From NCBI GenBank assembly GCA_049116315.1, contig JAGDZD010000002.1, positions 186,001 to 250,000 on the forward strand: a stretch of 64,000 nt of DNA, read 5' to 3'. This stretch comes from Thalassobius sp049116315. GTDB lineage: Bacteria > Pseudomonadota > Alphaproteobacteria > Rhodobacterales > Rhodobacteraceae. The notes below the pieces were generated by a model, which ran no database searches, was not told where the DNA came from, and saw only the letters and a list, made by a program, of their open reading frames with translations. A program made the position numbers and the translations under genes. Shown here one piece after another: positions 32,594 to 41,287 of this stretch (its first letter is position 1; every line of letters starts with the position of its first letter).

Positions 32594-34687
32594 GTGTCCA
32601 AATTCATTTCGATCGAAACTCGCGACAATATCGCGGTCTTGCAAATCAACAACGGCACGGTCAACAACCTCACGCAGGATCTGCGATCTGATCTGGTTGA
32701 CGCCCTGCGCTCCCTTGAGGCTCAAGACGGTATTGATGGCATTGTGTTGACCGGCCAGGGGGCGGGATTTTCTGCCGGATTGAAATTGGCAGACCTCGAA
32801 AGTGAACAGGCCTCCCCGACGGTGATGGAGGTCTGCAATTGCATCGAGACCTTGAGCACACCAGTTATTGCTGCATTGCATGGCCCCGTCCTTGGCGCGG
32901 GTTTTGAAATGGCGCTTGCGGCGCGCGCGCGGATTGCGGCCAAAGGTACCAAAGCGGGCTTTCCCGCGCTGGCCATGGGCTTGATGCCCTCGGGGGGGGC
33001 GACACAGCGGTTGCCACGTCTGATTGGCGCCAAAGACGCGCTGCGTGTTTTGCAAAACTCAAACCCTTATACCATCGCCGGCGAAGTGCTAAAGCCAGTG
33101 GTCGATTTGGTGGTGGCTGATGATCCCGTCGCCGCGGCCGTGGGCTTTCTAAAAGTTGAGCTGGATCATCCAGACAGTTTGGTGCCCACATCAGAGCGCA
33201 CAGAGGGTCTGACAGATCCTGCAGGCTTTGCCGCTGCGATCACCGAGGCGCGCAAAGCGCTTGAGGGACAGACCTCTCCGACAGAGATGAGCATTATCGA
33301 AAGTGTCGAAGTCTGTCAGCTTTTGCCTTTTGGAAACGGTTTGGAATTCGAAGAGGCTTTGAGCGAAGAGTGTCGTTTGTCGAGCTATTCGATTGGATTG
33401 CGTCATGCTCAGGCTGCGCAGCGTCGGGCGGTGAATTTTCCCGATTTGATTGGGCAAGAGCCAGAAGAGATCAAACATGTCGGGGTCATCGGCGGTGGCC
33501 CAAGCGGCGCAGCAATTGCGGCTTTGTTGATTTCGAAGCGGTATCCGGTGGTACTGTTTGAGCGGGATCAAGAAAAGATCGAAGCCGCGCTCCACCGTGT
33601 GACCCTTTCGCTGGAGCGCTTGCAACCGGGCAGGGACGCGGGCGAAGCGATGGCGCGTCTTCAGGCCACCACCGAGTTGGCGGCCCTATCGAATGTCGAA
33701 CTGGCGATTGAATCCGTTGCCGAAAATTTGCAAACCAAGACGCAAATCTTTGCCGCACTCGACCACATTTTGCCTGACACGGCGTTGCGGGCAACCAATG
33801 CGGCGTTGCTGCCGATTGATCCACTGGCCGAAGCCTCGGCGCAGCCAGAGCGCGTGCTGGGGCTGCACTTCCACCTGCCCATCGCCTATAGCCCGGTGGT
33901 CGAAGTGATCCCCGGCAGCCAGACCACGCCTCAGTCTATTGCGACGGCCTCTGCGTTTGTGAGCAAGCTTGGGCGTGTCTCGGTGCGGTGTGGTGCCGGT
34001 GGGGGCACCCTAGGGGAGCCGATGGTTGCAGCGCTGCGCGATGCGGCGTGGCATTTGATGCAACAGGGCGGCAACCCATTTGAAATCGACCGCGCGCTTG
34101 CGGGCTTTGGCCTCAGGGGCGGTGTCTTTCGGGGCATGGACATCACCGGCTATGACGCCGGGTTGAAACGGTTAAGTTTGCTCCACAACGGGGCGGCCTA
34201 TCCACATGCCCATCAAGAACTGCTGGAACGCATGGTGGCGGCTGGCCGTTTGGGGCGGCGTGCAAAACTGGGGTTTTATGTGTGGGATGAAACGGGCGTT
34301 CCCCGCCCTGATCCCGAAATCGAAGACATCTTTCCCGAAGTGCAATGGGGGCGCCGGGCTGCGCCTTCGGATCAGATCGTCACCCATTGTATCGCTGCCA
34401 TGGCAAACCAAGGGGCGCGACTGTTGCGCAGTGATGTGGCGGTCCGCCCATCCGATATCGATGCGGTGATGATTTTGGCACTAGGCTTTCCGCGCCACCA
34501 AGGGGGCCCGATGCATGCCGCGGATCAGATCGGATTGTTCAAAATCCTTCAAACGCTTAAGCGAAACATCGAAGTTGACGCGGATCTGTACTCCCCAGAC
34601 CCAGGAATCGCGACATTGGTCAAAAACGGTGAAAACTTTAGCGTCCTCAACCGGATTGGCCGGCTACGGCGCAAAATCCCCGCCTGA
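32594..34687 (+). CDS. FadJ/FadB-like protein with altered catalytic residues
   Basis: A 697-residue fusion of enoyl-CoA hydratase (crotonase, 1-190) and 3-hydroxyacyl-CoA dehydrogenase (295-697), the layout of the multifunctional beta-oxidation enzyme. GTG 32594 has AAGGAGAG upstream. Crotonase: first catalytic Glu is kept (E105 in LGAGFEMALAA) but the second is Ala (GFPALAMGL where FadB has GLPETKLGI). Dehydrogenase: NAD loop GGGPSG is kept; the His is kept (GLHFHLP) but its Asn partner region HFFNP is HFHLP, and SNTSSLPI reads TNAALLPI. These changes suggest reduced or altered activity compared with genuine FadJ. No thiolase gene is adjacent. Confidence 0.85.
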   Translation: MSKFISIETRDNIAVLQINNGTVNNLTQDLRSDLVDALRSLEAQDGIDGIVLTGQGAGFSAGLKLADLESEQASPTVMEVCNCIETLSTPVIAALHGPVLGAGFEMALAARARIAAKGTKAGFPALAMGLMPSGGATQRLPRLIGAKDALRVLQNSNPYTIAGEVLKPVVDLVVADDPVAAAVGFLKVELDHPDSLVPTSERTEGLTDPAGFAAAITEARKALEGQTSPTEMSIIESVEVCQLLPFGNGLEFEEALSEECRLSSYSIGLRHAQAAQRRAVNFPDLIGQEPEEIKHVGVIGGGPSGAAIAALLISKRYPVVLFERDQEKIEAALHRVTLSLERLQPGRDAGEAMARLQATTELAALSNVELAIESVAENLQTKTQIFAALDHILPDTALRATNAALLPIDPLAEASAQPERVLGLHFHLPIAYSPVVEVIPGSQTTPQSIATASAFVSKLGRVSVRCGAGGGTLGEPMVAALRDAAWHLMQQGGNPFEIDRALAGFGLRGGVFRGMDITGYDAGLKRLSLLHNGAAYPHAHQELLERMVAAGRLGRRAKLGFYVWDETGVPRPDPEIEDIFPEVQWGRRAAPSDQIVTHCIAAMANQGARLLRSDVAVRPSDIDAVMILALGFPRHQGGPMHAADQIGLFKILQTLKRNIEVDADLYSPDPGIATLVKNGENFSVLNRIGRLRRKIPA

Positions 34688-34689
34688 TC

Positions 34690-34905
34690 TTAGGCCAGGA
34701 ACACACCCATAATCACGGTCATCAGGCCGATGACGGACAGTGCCAGCGAGCCAAGATTAAGCGGCATCACTTTTTGAACCGCTGTGCGCAGCTCTTCGTC
34801 ACTCAGGCCTGCCTTTTTGGCGCGGGCCACTTTGACAATAGACAAGACCAGACCACCCAGACCTGCAACCGAGATCGCAGCGCCAATCCAAACCAACCAT
34901 TCCAT
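34690..34905 (-). CDS. Small two-pass membrane protein, conserved hypothetical
   Basis: A 71-residue protein: hydrophobic segment 3-25 (WLVWIGAAISVAGLGGLVL), a short charged loop VARAKKAGLSDEELRTAVQK and a second segment 48-71 (LGSLALSVIGLMTVIMGVFL). It is convergent with the FadJ-like gene, with stops three bases apart. Reverse-strand GAAACGACG precedes the ATG. No function known. Confidence 0.75.
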   Translation of the reverse strand: MEWLVWIGAAISVAGLGGLVLSIVKVARAKKAGLSDEELRTAVQKVMPLNLGSLALSVIGLMTVIMGVFLA

Positions 34906-35069
34906 CGTCGTTTCCTTTATGCCGACATTCCAGCGCAGGGCCTAATGGATCTGCGCAGCAAAGGCAACGCGGCGCAATTTCGCATCATATGCCAAACCTC
35001 CGTAGGAAAGCCTTGCGGGGGCAGGGCAGGGCGGATAGGAAATCACGACAAAATTAATGGAGCAGCGCC

Positions 35070-35330
35070 ATGGAAGAAAATGCGACCGATGCCAGCTATC
35101 GCGTAACCGCAGACGAGCTGCGGCAGTTCGTCGAGCGGTACGAACGGCTGGAGATGGAAAAGAAAGACATCGCCGAGCAGCAAAAAGAAGTGATGGCCGA
35201 AGCCAAAGGGCGCGGCTATGACACCAAAGTGCTGCGCAAGATAGTGGCGCTGCGCAAGCGTGACCAAGATGACATCGCCGAAGAAGAAGCGGTTCTTGAG
35301 ATGTATAAAGAAGCGCTTGGCATGTCCTAA
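35070..35330 (+). CDS. gapR: GapR-family (DUF2312) nucleoid-associated protein
   Basis: An 86-residue protein of the DUF2312/GapR family. GapR in Caulobacter is an essential nucleoid protein that encircles overtwisted DNA ahead of replication and transcription and stimulates topoisomerases. Family elements are ELRQFVERYERLEMEKKDIA, EVMAEAKGRGYDTKVLRKIV and ALRKRDQDDIAEEEAVLEMY. Length is the usual ~85 residues. It is monocistronic, followed by a strong terminator. Confidence 0.95.
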   Translation: MEENATDASYRVTADELRQFVERYERLEMEKKDIAEQQKEVMAEAKGRGYDTKVLRKIVALRKRDQDDIAEEEAVLEMYKEALGMS

Positions 35331-35346
35331 GCGACACCAAGATCAT

Positions 35347-35379
35347 AAAAAGGCCCGGCCGAAACGCCGGGCCCTTTTT
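35347..35379 (+). terminator. Rho-independent terminator after gapR
   Basis: GGCCCGGC (35352-35359) pairs with GCCGGGCC (35366-35373), preceded by an A-run and followed by CTTTTT. Confidence 0.88.
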
Positions 35380-35419
35380 GTTTTGGACCATAGGTTTTTC
35401 TTAGAGCGCAGCGGCGCAC

Positions 35420-36295
35420 TCAAAGCCCGATGACATTGACCCCGGGGATGCGGCCGATTTCAAAGACATCTTCGTCATAGATTTCGGTGAGCTGATCCAA
35501 GAGATCATCCGACCAGCCCGGCAAATCCACTTCCTCTTCCAGCTCATCTTCCAGCGCGTATTTGTCCAAGAACGCGGCGATGACGCGGCGTTTTTGGATT
35601 TCGTTCATCACCGGGTGCTCTTTAAGGTAGGCGCGAAAACGTTTCATACCTTCTTTGCTCATGATGTCCGTCAGCAGATCAAACCCACCGGTGATCTTTT
35701 CGTTATGCTCTAGCCCGGCAAGGTCGCGGACGATTTGGGCCCACAGCAACGGCGTGTCTTCGTTGCACCAGACGGTGATCTGCACATCGGGCACATTGTC
35801 GCGCAGGCGCTTGATCAATTCGCTCCACAAAATGTGGCGCGGATCAGAGCCGCTCATGAAATCGAGAAAGTTGTCGGTTGGTGACTGGGCAAACATCGCA
35901 GGCAAGAAAGTTGCCGGGTCCCGAATGGCGATAAACAGCTCAATCCGGTCGGGGGCAAACAGCCGGCTAAAGTTGGCCAGCTTTTCTTCTGCGCCGGGAT
36001 AAATCACCCCGTTGTTGATCGCAACTTTGGGCACGGAAAAGAAATTTTCGTTAGAAAGCAACATTCTATCGGGGTGATCCCCCTGAATGATGTCATCCAA
36101 CAGCACATCGCGCGCATCGTCTGCCAAAGTCCCTTTGTCCATGGCATGCAGCACATCGCGGATCAGGCGACGGTAGGACGAAGGGCGCGGCACAGCGATG
36201 CCTTTTTGGGTAAAGTTTTCAGCGTTCTTAAGCAGGCATTTGATTAGCCTGTCATCGTCTGTGTTGTGTGCGCCGGCGTGGAGGACAACTTGCAT
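35420..36295 (-). CDS. Sulfotransferase-like hypothetical protein with degenerate P-loop
   Basis: A 291-residue soluble protein. The N-terminus VVLHAGAHNTDDDRLIKCLL has the shape of the sulfotransferase PAPS loop (iGxpKTGTT) but lacks the Lys/Thr-Gly-Thr-Thr residues; IELFIAIRDPATFLPAMFAQ resembles the second PAPS site (RDPxxxxxS), and NENFF/SVPK sits where family members have catalytic-region residues. The C-terminus is strongly acidic (LEDELEEEVDLPGW). Relatives in roseobacters are mostly unnamed. Possibly a non-catalytic or divergent sulfotransferase fold; no specific function is claimed. It stands alone between a terminator and a divergent permease gene. Confidence 0.75.
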   Translation of the reverse strand: MQVVLHAGAHNTDDDRLIKCLLKNAENFTQKGIAVPRPSSYRRLIRDVLHAMDKGTLADDARDVLLDDIIQGDHPDRMLLSNENFFSVPKVAINNGVIYPGAEEKLANFSRLFAPDRIELFIAIRDPATFLPAMFAQSPTDNFLDFMSGSDPRHILWSELIKRLRDNVPDVQITVWCNEDTPLLWAQIVRDLAGLEHNEKITGGFDLLTDIMSKEGMKRFRAYLKEHPVMNEIQKRRVIAAFLDKYALEDELEEEVDLPGWSDDLLDQLTEIYDEDVFEIGRIPGVNVIGL

Positions 36296-36382
36296 GGACG
36301 GTCCGTGTCTTAGAACTCACTTGTTATCAGCAGTATAAGGTGTTTTCTGGACAGTTAAACCGGTTTCAGGCATTGGAACGCC

Positions 36383-38041
36383 ATGAACGAACGAACCATC
36401 ACCCACCGCAAGCTCTTGGGCCGTAAGATCCGTGTCAATCTTTGGTCCCTTGGGGCCTTAGCGATTGCCCTTTTGGTGCTTGCCCCGATTGGTGCGGTTA
36501 TTTGGATTGCCTTCCATCCTAGTGAAAATATCTGGCCGCATTTGTTGTCGACAACGCTGCCGCGCTATGTGCGCACAACATTGGTTTTGATGCTGTCGGT
36601 GGGGATCTTTGCAGGGGCGATGGGCACAGGGGCGGCCTGGTTGGTGGCGCGCTATCGTTTTGTGTTTTCGTCGTGGCTGGAATGGCTGTTGCTTTTGCCG
36701 TTGGCAATTCCGGCCTATGTGGGCGCCTATGCTTTGGTTGATTTGCTGGAATATGCCGGGCCGGTTCAAACCGGGTTGCGCGCTCTGACGGGGTGGCAAA
36801 GTGCCCGCGACTATTGGTTCCCTGAAATTCGCTCGCTTGGGGCGGCGGTGATCGTGTTGTCCGCAGCGCTCTATCCTTACGTTTATTTGCTGGCGCGCGC
36901 TGCCTTTAAAGAGCAATCAGGCGCCACCGAAGAGGTGGCCCGTTCGCTGGGCGCAGGCCCGTGGCAGCGCTTCTTTCGGGTTGGCCTGCCCTTGGCGCGC
37001 CCCGCCATTGCGGCCGGCATGGCCATTGCGATGATGGAAACGGTCAATGATTTTGGCACCGTGGATTATTTTGCGGTGCAAACGCTGACCACGGGGATCT
37101 TTACGGTTTGGCTGGAAAGCAACAACGCTGGCGGGGCGGCGCAACTGTCCAGCGTGGTGCTGATCCTTGTGGTGTTCTTGGTGTCGATGGAGAAGGTGAG
37201 CCGACGCAAGATCCGGTTCTTTTCGATGTCCAATCGCCATCGCTCAGCAGATCAGGTGCGCGTCACAGGCTGGGTCAGTCTGGTGATGATGCTGGTCTGT
37301 GCCATTCCGGTGGCTTTGGGCTTTGTGTTGCCGGCGGGGGTGATTTTGTCCCACGCGGTGCGCAATGCAGAATTGTGGTCTGACCGCGCGCTGCTGGAGG
37401 CCACATGGAACACGATTTCTGTCGGGGGGATGGCGGCGATTGTCACCGTTCTGGCGGGGGTGTTTATGGTGTACGGCGTACGTTTGTCGGGGCGGGCCTT
37501 GCCCCGCATCGTCTTGCCGTTGACCACCATTGGCTATGCCGCCCCGGGGGCAGTTTTGGGTGTTGGTATATTGATCCCGCTTGCCGTTCTGGACAATGGG
37601 ATCGCAGATTTTGTTGAAAACATAACGGGTTATGACATTGGCTTGGTGCTGACTGGAACCTCTGTTGCACTGGTTTTGGCCTATAGCGTGCGGTTCTTTG
37701 CCATTGCCCAAGGCGCTGCAGATGCTGGAATGGGGCGCATTTCGCCCAGCCTGCCAATGGCGGCGCGCTCGCTGGGGCGCACCCAAGGCCAGGTCTTGGG
37801 GCAGGTCTATGCGCCCTTGATCCGTGGCTCGGTTGGATCTGCCTTGCTATTGGTGTTTGTGGATTGCGTCAAAGAGCTGCCAGCGACGCTTTTGCTGCGG
37901 CCTTTCAACTTTGACACATTGGCCACCCGCGTGCACGAGCAGGCCTCGCTTGAAAACCTTGGCGATGCTGCCCCGGCTGCAGTTTTGGTCATTCTGGTTG
38001 GCTTGGTTGCCGTGGCCATGTTGGCGCGGGCAAACCGGTAA
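36383..38041 (+). CDS. Iron(III)-type ABC transporter permease (FbpB-like), unaccompanied
   Basis: A 552-residue permease made of two fused modules, typical of ferric iron importers (FbpB/AfuB/SfuB). About 12 membrane segments are visible. The two ATPase-docking EAA loops read EEVARSLGAGPWQRFFRVGLP (central residues ARSLGAGP) near 185 and AARSLGRTQGQVLGQVYAPL near 465. Periplasmic binding protein and ATPase genes, normally adjacent, are not found on either side, so partners must be elsewhere or the gene is a relic. GGAACG precedes the ATG. Divergent from the sulfotransferase-like gene with an 87-base gap. Confidence 0.9.
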   Translation: MNERTITHRKLLGRKIRVNLWSLGALAIALLVLAPIGAVIWIAFHPSENIWPHLLSTTLPRYVRTTLVLMLSVGIFAGAMGTGAAWLVARYRFVFSSWLEWLLLLPLAIPAYVGAYALVDLLEYAGPVQTGLRALTGWQSARDYWFPEIRSLGAAVIVLSAALYPYVYLLARAAFKEQSGATEEVARSLGAGPWQRFFRVGLPLARPAIAAGMAIAMMETVNDFGTVDYFAVQTLTTGIFTVWLESNNAGGAAQLSSVVLILVVFLVSMEKVSRRKIRFFSMSNRHRSADQVRVTGWVSLVMMLVCAIPVALGFVLPAGVILSHAVRNAELWSDRALLEATWNTISVGGMAAIVTVLAGVFMVYGVRLSGRALPRIVLPLTTIGYAAPGAVLGVGILIPLAVLDNGIADFVENITGYDIGLVLTGTSVALVLAYSVRFFAIAQGAADAGMGRISPSLPMAARSLGRTQGQVLGQVYAPLIRGSVGSALLLVFVDCVKELPATLLLRPFNFDTLATRVHEQASLENLGDAAPAAVLVILVGLVAVAMLARANR

Positions 38042-38084
38042 ACCAAACACTCATCATTTCTTTGTATCAAAGTCGCGAAACAAA

Positions 38085-38140
38085 GCTTTGCGAACAGATT
38101 TTGCCGGGCTAGGGTTCGCATGTCAGCTGGCTTTGCGAAC
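38085..38140. repeat. TGCGAAC repeats before the glutamate-synthase-like gene
   Basis: GCTTTGCGAAC occurs at 38085-38095 and again at 38130-38140; the inverted core GTTCGCA is at 38114-38120 between them. Three copies of a 7-base core in 52 bases, about 110-165 bases upstream of the next start, suggest a regulator array. Confidence 0.4.
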
Positions 38141-38250
38141 GGGAGGGCGCGGCCGTTGATACATGACCTATAAGTGCCAACCTATTGAGATGGCCCCGGA
38201 ATTGCAGTGCCTCCCGTAAGGTCCGTCGACCCGATTGACAAAGGAGTTTC

Positions 38251-39855
38251 ATGATGGGGCGCTATTTCATCTTCTCGCTGGTCCTGTTCTTGGCCCTGCT
38301 ATCGCTTGTTGGGATGATCTTTTCATCCTGGTTTCTGGTCCCCTATATCCTGTTCTCTGGGTTTGTGGTGTTGGGCATTCGCGATATGGTGCAGCCAAGG
38401 CATGCGATTTTGCGCAACTACCCGGTGATCGGGCATATGCGGTTCCTGTTCGAGGGCATCCGCCCCGAAATCCGCCAGTATCTGATTGAAAGCGATCAGG
38501 ACGAAGAGCCTTTCTCACGCGATGAGCGCTCGTTGATTTACCAACGCGCCAAGGGCGTCGAGGACAAGCGGCCGTTTGGCACCAAACAGCGGGTGTATGA
38601 TTCCGGCTTTCAATGGTTGACCCATTCGGTCATGCCCAAACACATCAAAGATTACGACTTTCGTGTCCGTGTTGGGGGCACTGAATGTAAGCAACCCTAT
38701 GATTTGTCGCTCTATAATATCTCAGCGATGAGTTATGGCGCTTTGTCGTCGAATGCCATTCTGGCGCTGAATTCCGGGGCGAAGAAGGGCGGCTTTGCCC
38801 ATGACACCGGTGAAGGCGGGATCAGCAAATACCATCGTCAAGGTGGTGGGGATCTGATTTATCAAGTCGGATCCGGGTATTTTGGGTGTCGCACCGCAGA
38901 AGGCCGTTTTGATCCTGAAAAATTTGCCGAGCAATCGAGCAACCCTCAGGTCAAGATGATCGAGCTGAAACTGAGCCAAGGGGCCAAGCCGGGCCATGGT
39001 GGCGTTTTGCCCGCCTCAAAGATCACCCCAGAAATTGCAGAGGCGCGCGGCGTTCCGATGGATGTCGATTGCGTTTCCCCGGCCAGTCACCCAGAGTTTT
39101 CGACCCCGATTGAAATGTGCAACTTTATTGGCCGCCTGCGCGAATTGTCCGGCGGCAAGCCGGTGGGCATCAAGATGTGCATCGGGCACCGGCGCGAATT
39201 TATGTGCATGGTCAAAGCGATGTTGGAAACCAACATTGTGCCCGACTTCCTTGTCGTTGATGGCAAAGAGGGTGGCACAGGGGCGGCGCCAGTCGAATTT
39301 GCCGACCGTCTGGGCATGCCCTTGGTTGAAGGGCTGACATTTGCCCACAACACATTTAGGGGCGTCGGGCTGCGTGATCGGATCAAGATTGGCGCCTCTG
39401 CCAAAATGGTCTCTGCGTTCGATGTGGCGCGCATCCTTGCCATGGGGGCGGATTGGGCCAACTCCGCGCGCGGGTTTATGTTCTCGATCGGCTGTATTCA
39501 GGCACAGGCCTGTCACACCAACCATTGTCCGGTTGGGGTCGCAACCCAAGATAAGCTGCGCCAAAAAGCGTTGCATGTGCCGACCAAAACCGATCGGGTG
39601 TACCATTTCCACCAAAACACCCTCAAAGCTTTGGCCGAGATGACTGGCGCTGCGGGGCTGGACCATCCTAGCCATTTCCAGCCCTATCACCTGATGATGC
39701 GCGAAAAATCCCGCGACATGGTCACCGGCGACGAGGTGTACCCCTATCTGCCAACCGGCTTTTTGCTGCGGGGCGAAGACGTGGGCTTTGGCTATATGAA
39801 ACGTTGGGAACGGGCGCGCGCCGAAAGCTTTGAGCCCGTTGATTATGTGCCTTAA
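38251..39855 (+). CDS. FMN-binding glutamate synthase family protein
   Basis: A 534-residue membrane-anchored protein: two N-terminal hydrophobic segments (about 4-25 and 27-45), then the FMN barrel of glutamate synthase large subunits (LSLYNISAMSYGALSSNAI, HDTGEGGISKYHRQ, LSQGAKPGHGGVLPASKITP, VDGKEGGTGAAPVEFAD, GADWANSARGFMFSIGCIQ) and the cysteine cluster ACHTNHCPVG. It lacks the glutaminase and C-terminal beta-helix domains, so it is not a full GltB; related stand-alone forms include methylglutamate and archaeal-type synthases, but no partner genes are here. Reaction unknown. AAGGAG precedes tandem ATGs at 38251 and 38254. Confidence 0.9.
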   Translation: MMGRYFIFSLVLFLALLSLVGMIFSSWFLVPYILFSGFVVLGIRDMVQPRHAILRNYPVIGHMRFLFEGIRPEIRQYLIESDQDEEPFSRDERSLIYQRAKGVEDKRPFGTKQRVYDSGFQWLTHSVMPKHIKDYDFRVRVGGTECKQPYDLSLYNISAMSYGALSSNAILALNSGAKKGGFAHDTGEGGISKYHRQGGGDLIYQVGSGYFGCRTAEGRFDPEKFAEQSSNPQVKMIELKLSQGAKPGHGGVLPASKITPEIAEARGVPMDVDCVSPASHPEFSTPIEMCNFIGRLRELSGGKPVGIKMCIGHRREFMCMVKAMLETNIVPDFLVVDGKEGGTGAAPVEFADRLGMPLVEGLTFAHNTFRGVGLRDRIKIGASAKMVSAFDVARILAMGADWANSARGFMFSIGCIQAQACHTNHCPVGVATQDKLRQKALHVPTKTDRVYHFHQNTLKALAEMTGAAGLDHPSHFQPYHLMMREKSRDMVTGDEVYPYLPTGFLLRGEDVGFGYMKRWERARAESFEPVDYVP

Positions 39856-39864
39856 ACGCGCGGT

Positions 39865-40170
39865 TCAGTTTTTCTGAACTTCAATCTCTTGCAGCAGATC
39901 GCCGTCTTCGCGGTCAAAAATCAGGATGCGGTTGTCCATTGTGACAATCGCATACCAGTCTTTTGTCTGCGTAAAGGCCTGCGCGTCGGTGCCCGCAGGT
40001 AGGGTGATTTCCTCTGGGAAACTTGTGCTGGTTTTGTTGAAGCGGATGACAATCAGTGTGATGAGCACTAGAACGCCCAGAATCATTGTGCCAGTAAGCA
40101 CTGTCACCAGCACACGCAGGAATTTCAGGTTGGCAGGTTCTGCCGGCTCCGAGGGGTCTTCTATGTCCAT
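39865..40170 (-). CDS. DUF6476-type small membrane protein
   Basis: A 101-residue single-pass protein from ATG 40170: acidic N-terminus MDIEDPSEPAEPANLKFLR, membrane segment about 22-46 (VLVTVLTGTMILGVLVLITL), then a short periplasmic domain with strand-like DWYAIVTMDNRILIFDRE. The start overlaps head-to-head with rluD by eight bases, a pairing that I believe recurs in roseobacters. Function unknown. Confidence 0.82.
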   Translation of the reverse strand: MDIEDPSEPAEPANLKFLRVLVTVLTGTMILGVLVLITLIVIRFNKTSTSFPEEITLPAGTDAQAFTQTKDWYAIVTMDNRILIFDREDGDLLQEIEVQKN

Positions 40171-41206
40171 CACAGTCTTATCCGTTACGATCCAGATGGA
40201 TCCACCTGCGCGCCTTGATAAGGCGCTTTCGCGCGATGTGCCAGCAGAAGCCTCTCTGTCACGCACCCGGCTGTCGCGCTTGATCAGCGAAGGGCAAGTC
40301 ACCTGCAATGGCACACCGATCACCGATCCCAAGGCCAAAGTGGCCGAAGGGGATGTGATGGAAATCCACATTCCCGTGGCCGAAGACAGTCACATCGGCC
40401 CCGAAGACATCCCGCTGGACATCATCTTTGAAGATGAGCATTTGATTGTGATCAACAAGCCCGTGGGCATGGTTGTTCATCCGGCTCCGGGCACGCCAAC
40501 GGGCACCTTGGTGAATGCGCTGTTGCATCATTGTGGGGACACCTTGTCGGGGGTTGGCGGCTCAAAACGCCCCGGTGTCGTGCATCGCATCGACAAAGAC
40601 ACCAGCGGTTTGCTGGTGGTCGCCAAGTCTGACAAAGCTCACCACGGCCTTGCGGCGCAATTTGAAAAGCACACGGTTGAACGGTATTATCAGGCGCTGT
40701 GTTATGGCGTGCCGGATGCCTATGATCCGCGGGTGCGCGGTGTACGTGGCATCAAGTTTGAGTCCGGCAACATCATGAAGATTATGACGCAATTGGCGCG
40801 TCACAAGCATGATCGCCAACGCCAAGCCGTGACCTTTGATGGGGGCCGTCATGCGGTGACGCGGGTGCGGATCGTTGAAAGCCTTGGCACGCCGGAATCC
40901 GCGGCTTTGGTCGAATGCTGGTTGGAAACCGGACGAACTCATCAGATCCGGGTTCACATGGCCCATGCCGGTCACTCACTGATCGGGGATCAAACCTACG
41001 GCGGGCGGCGCAAGCTGTCTGAAAAGGCGGTGGGAGTTGCCGGAGCACAGGCCGCGCGCAACTTCCCGCGTCAGGCCCTCCATGCGGCGGTGTTGGGATT
41101 TGTTCATCCCGTGACCAAAGAAGATATGCGATTTGAGGCCCCGATGCCCAAAGATATGGCGGCGTTGATGATGGCCTTGGGTGGGCAGACCGGTCAATCG
41201 TCCTGA
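40163..41206 (+). CDS. rluD: RluA-family 23S rRNA pseudouridine synthase, RluD-like
   Basis: A 347-residue pseudouridine synthase: N-terminal S4 domain (PPARLDKALSRDVP, SRTRLSRLISEGQVTCNG) and catalytic domain with the Asp in RPGVVHRIDKDTSGLLVVAK, plus LETGRTHQIRVHMAHAGHSL and RQALHAAVLGFVHP. RluD modifies helix 69 of 23S rRNA; assignment to RluD among RluA paralogues rests on the S4 domain. ATG 40163 (MSITV) has GAGGGG six bases upstream. Its first eight bases overlap the start of the divergent DUF6476 gene. Confidence 0.93.
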   Translation: MSITVLSVTIQMDPPARLDKALSRDVPAEASLSRTRLSRLISEGQVTCNGTPITDPKAKVAEGDVMEIHIPVAEDSHIGPEDIPLDIIFEDEHLIVINKPVGMVVHPAPGTPTGTLVNALLHHCGDTLSGVGGSKRPGVVHRIDKDTSGLLVVAKSDKAHHGLAAQFEKHTVERYYQALCYGVPDAYDPRVRGVRGIKFESGNIMKIMTQLARHKHDRQRQAVTFDGGRHAVTRVRIVESLGTPESAALVECWLETGRTHQIRVHMAHAGHSLIGDQTYGGRRKLSEKAVGVAGAQAARNFPRQALHAAVLGFVHPVTKEDMRFEAPMPKDMAALMMALGGQTGQSS

Positions 41207-41247
41207 GATCAGCCGATAAGCGCTGTTCGCGGTCTCGTGCTTTGTAA

Positions 41248-41287
41248 TGCGTCGTGCAATTTAAACGATTGTGCGGCGCAATTTTTT
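41248..41287 (+). terminator. Rho-independent terminator after rluD
   Basis: TGCGTCG (41248-41254) pairs with CGGCGCA (41274-41280, one G-T pair), with an inner CAAT/ATTG helix, followed by A and six Ts (41282-41287). Confidence 0.6.
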
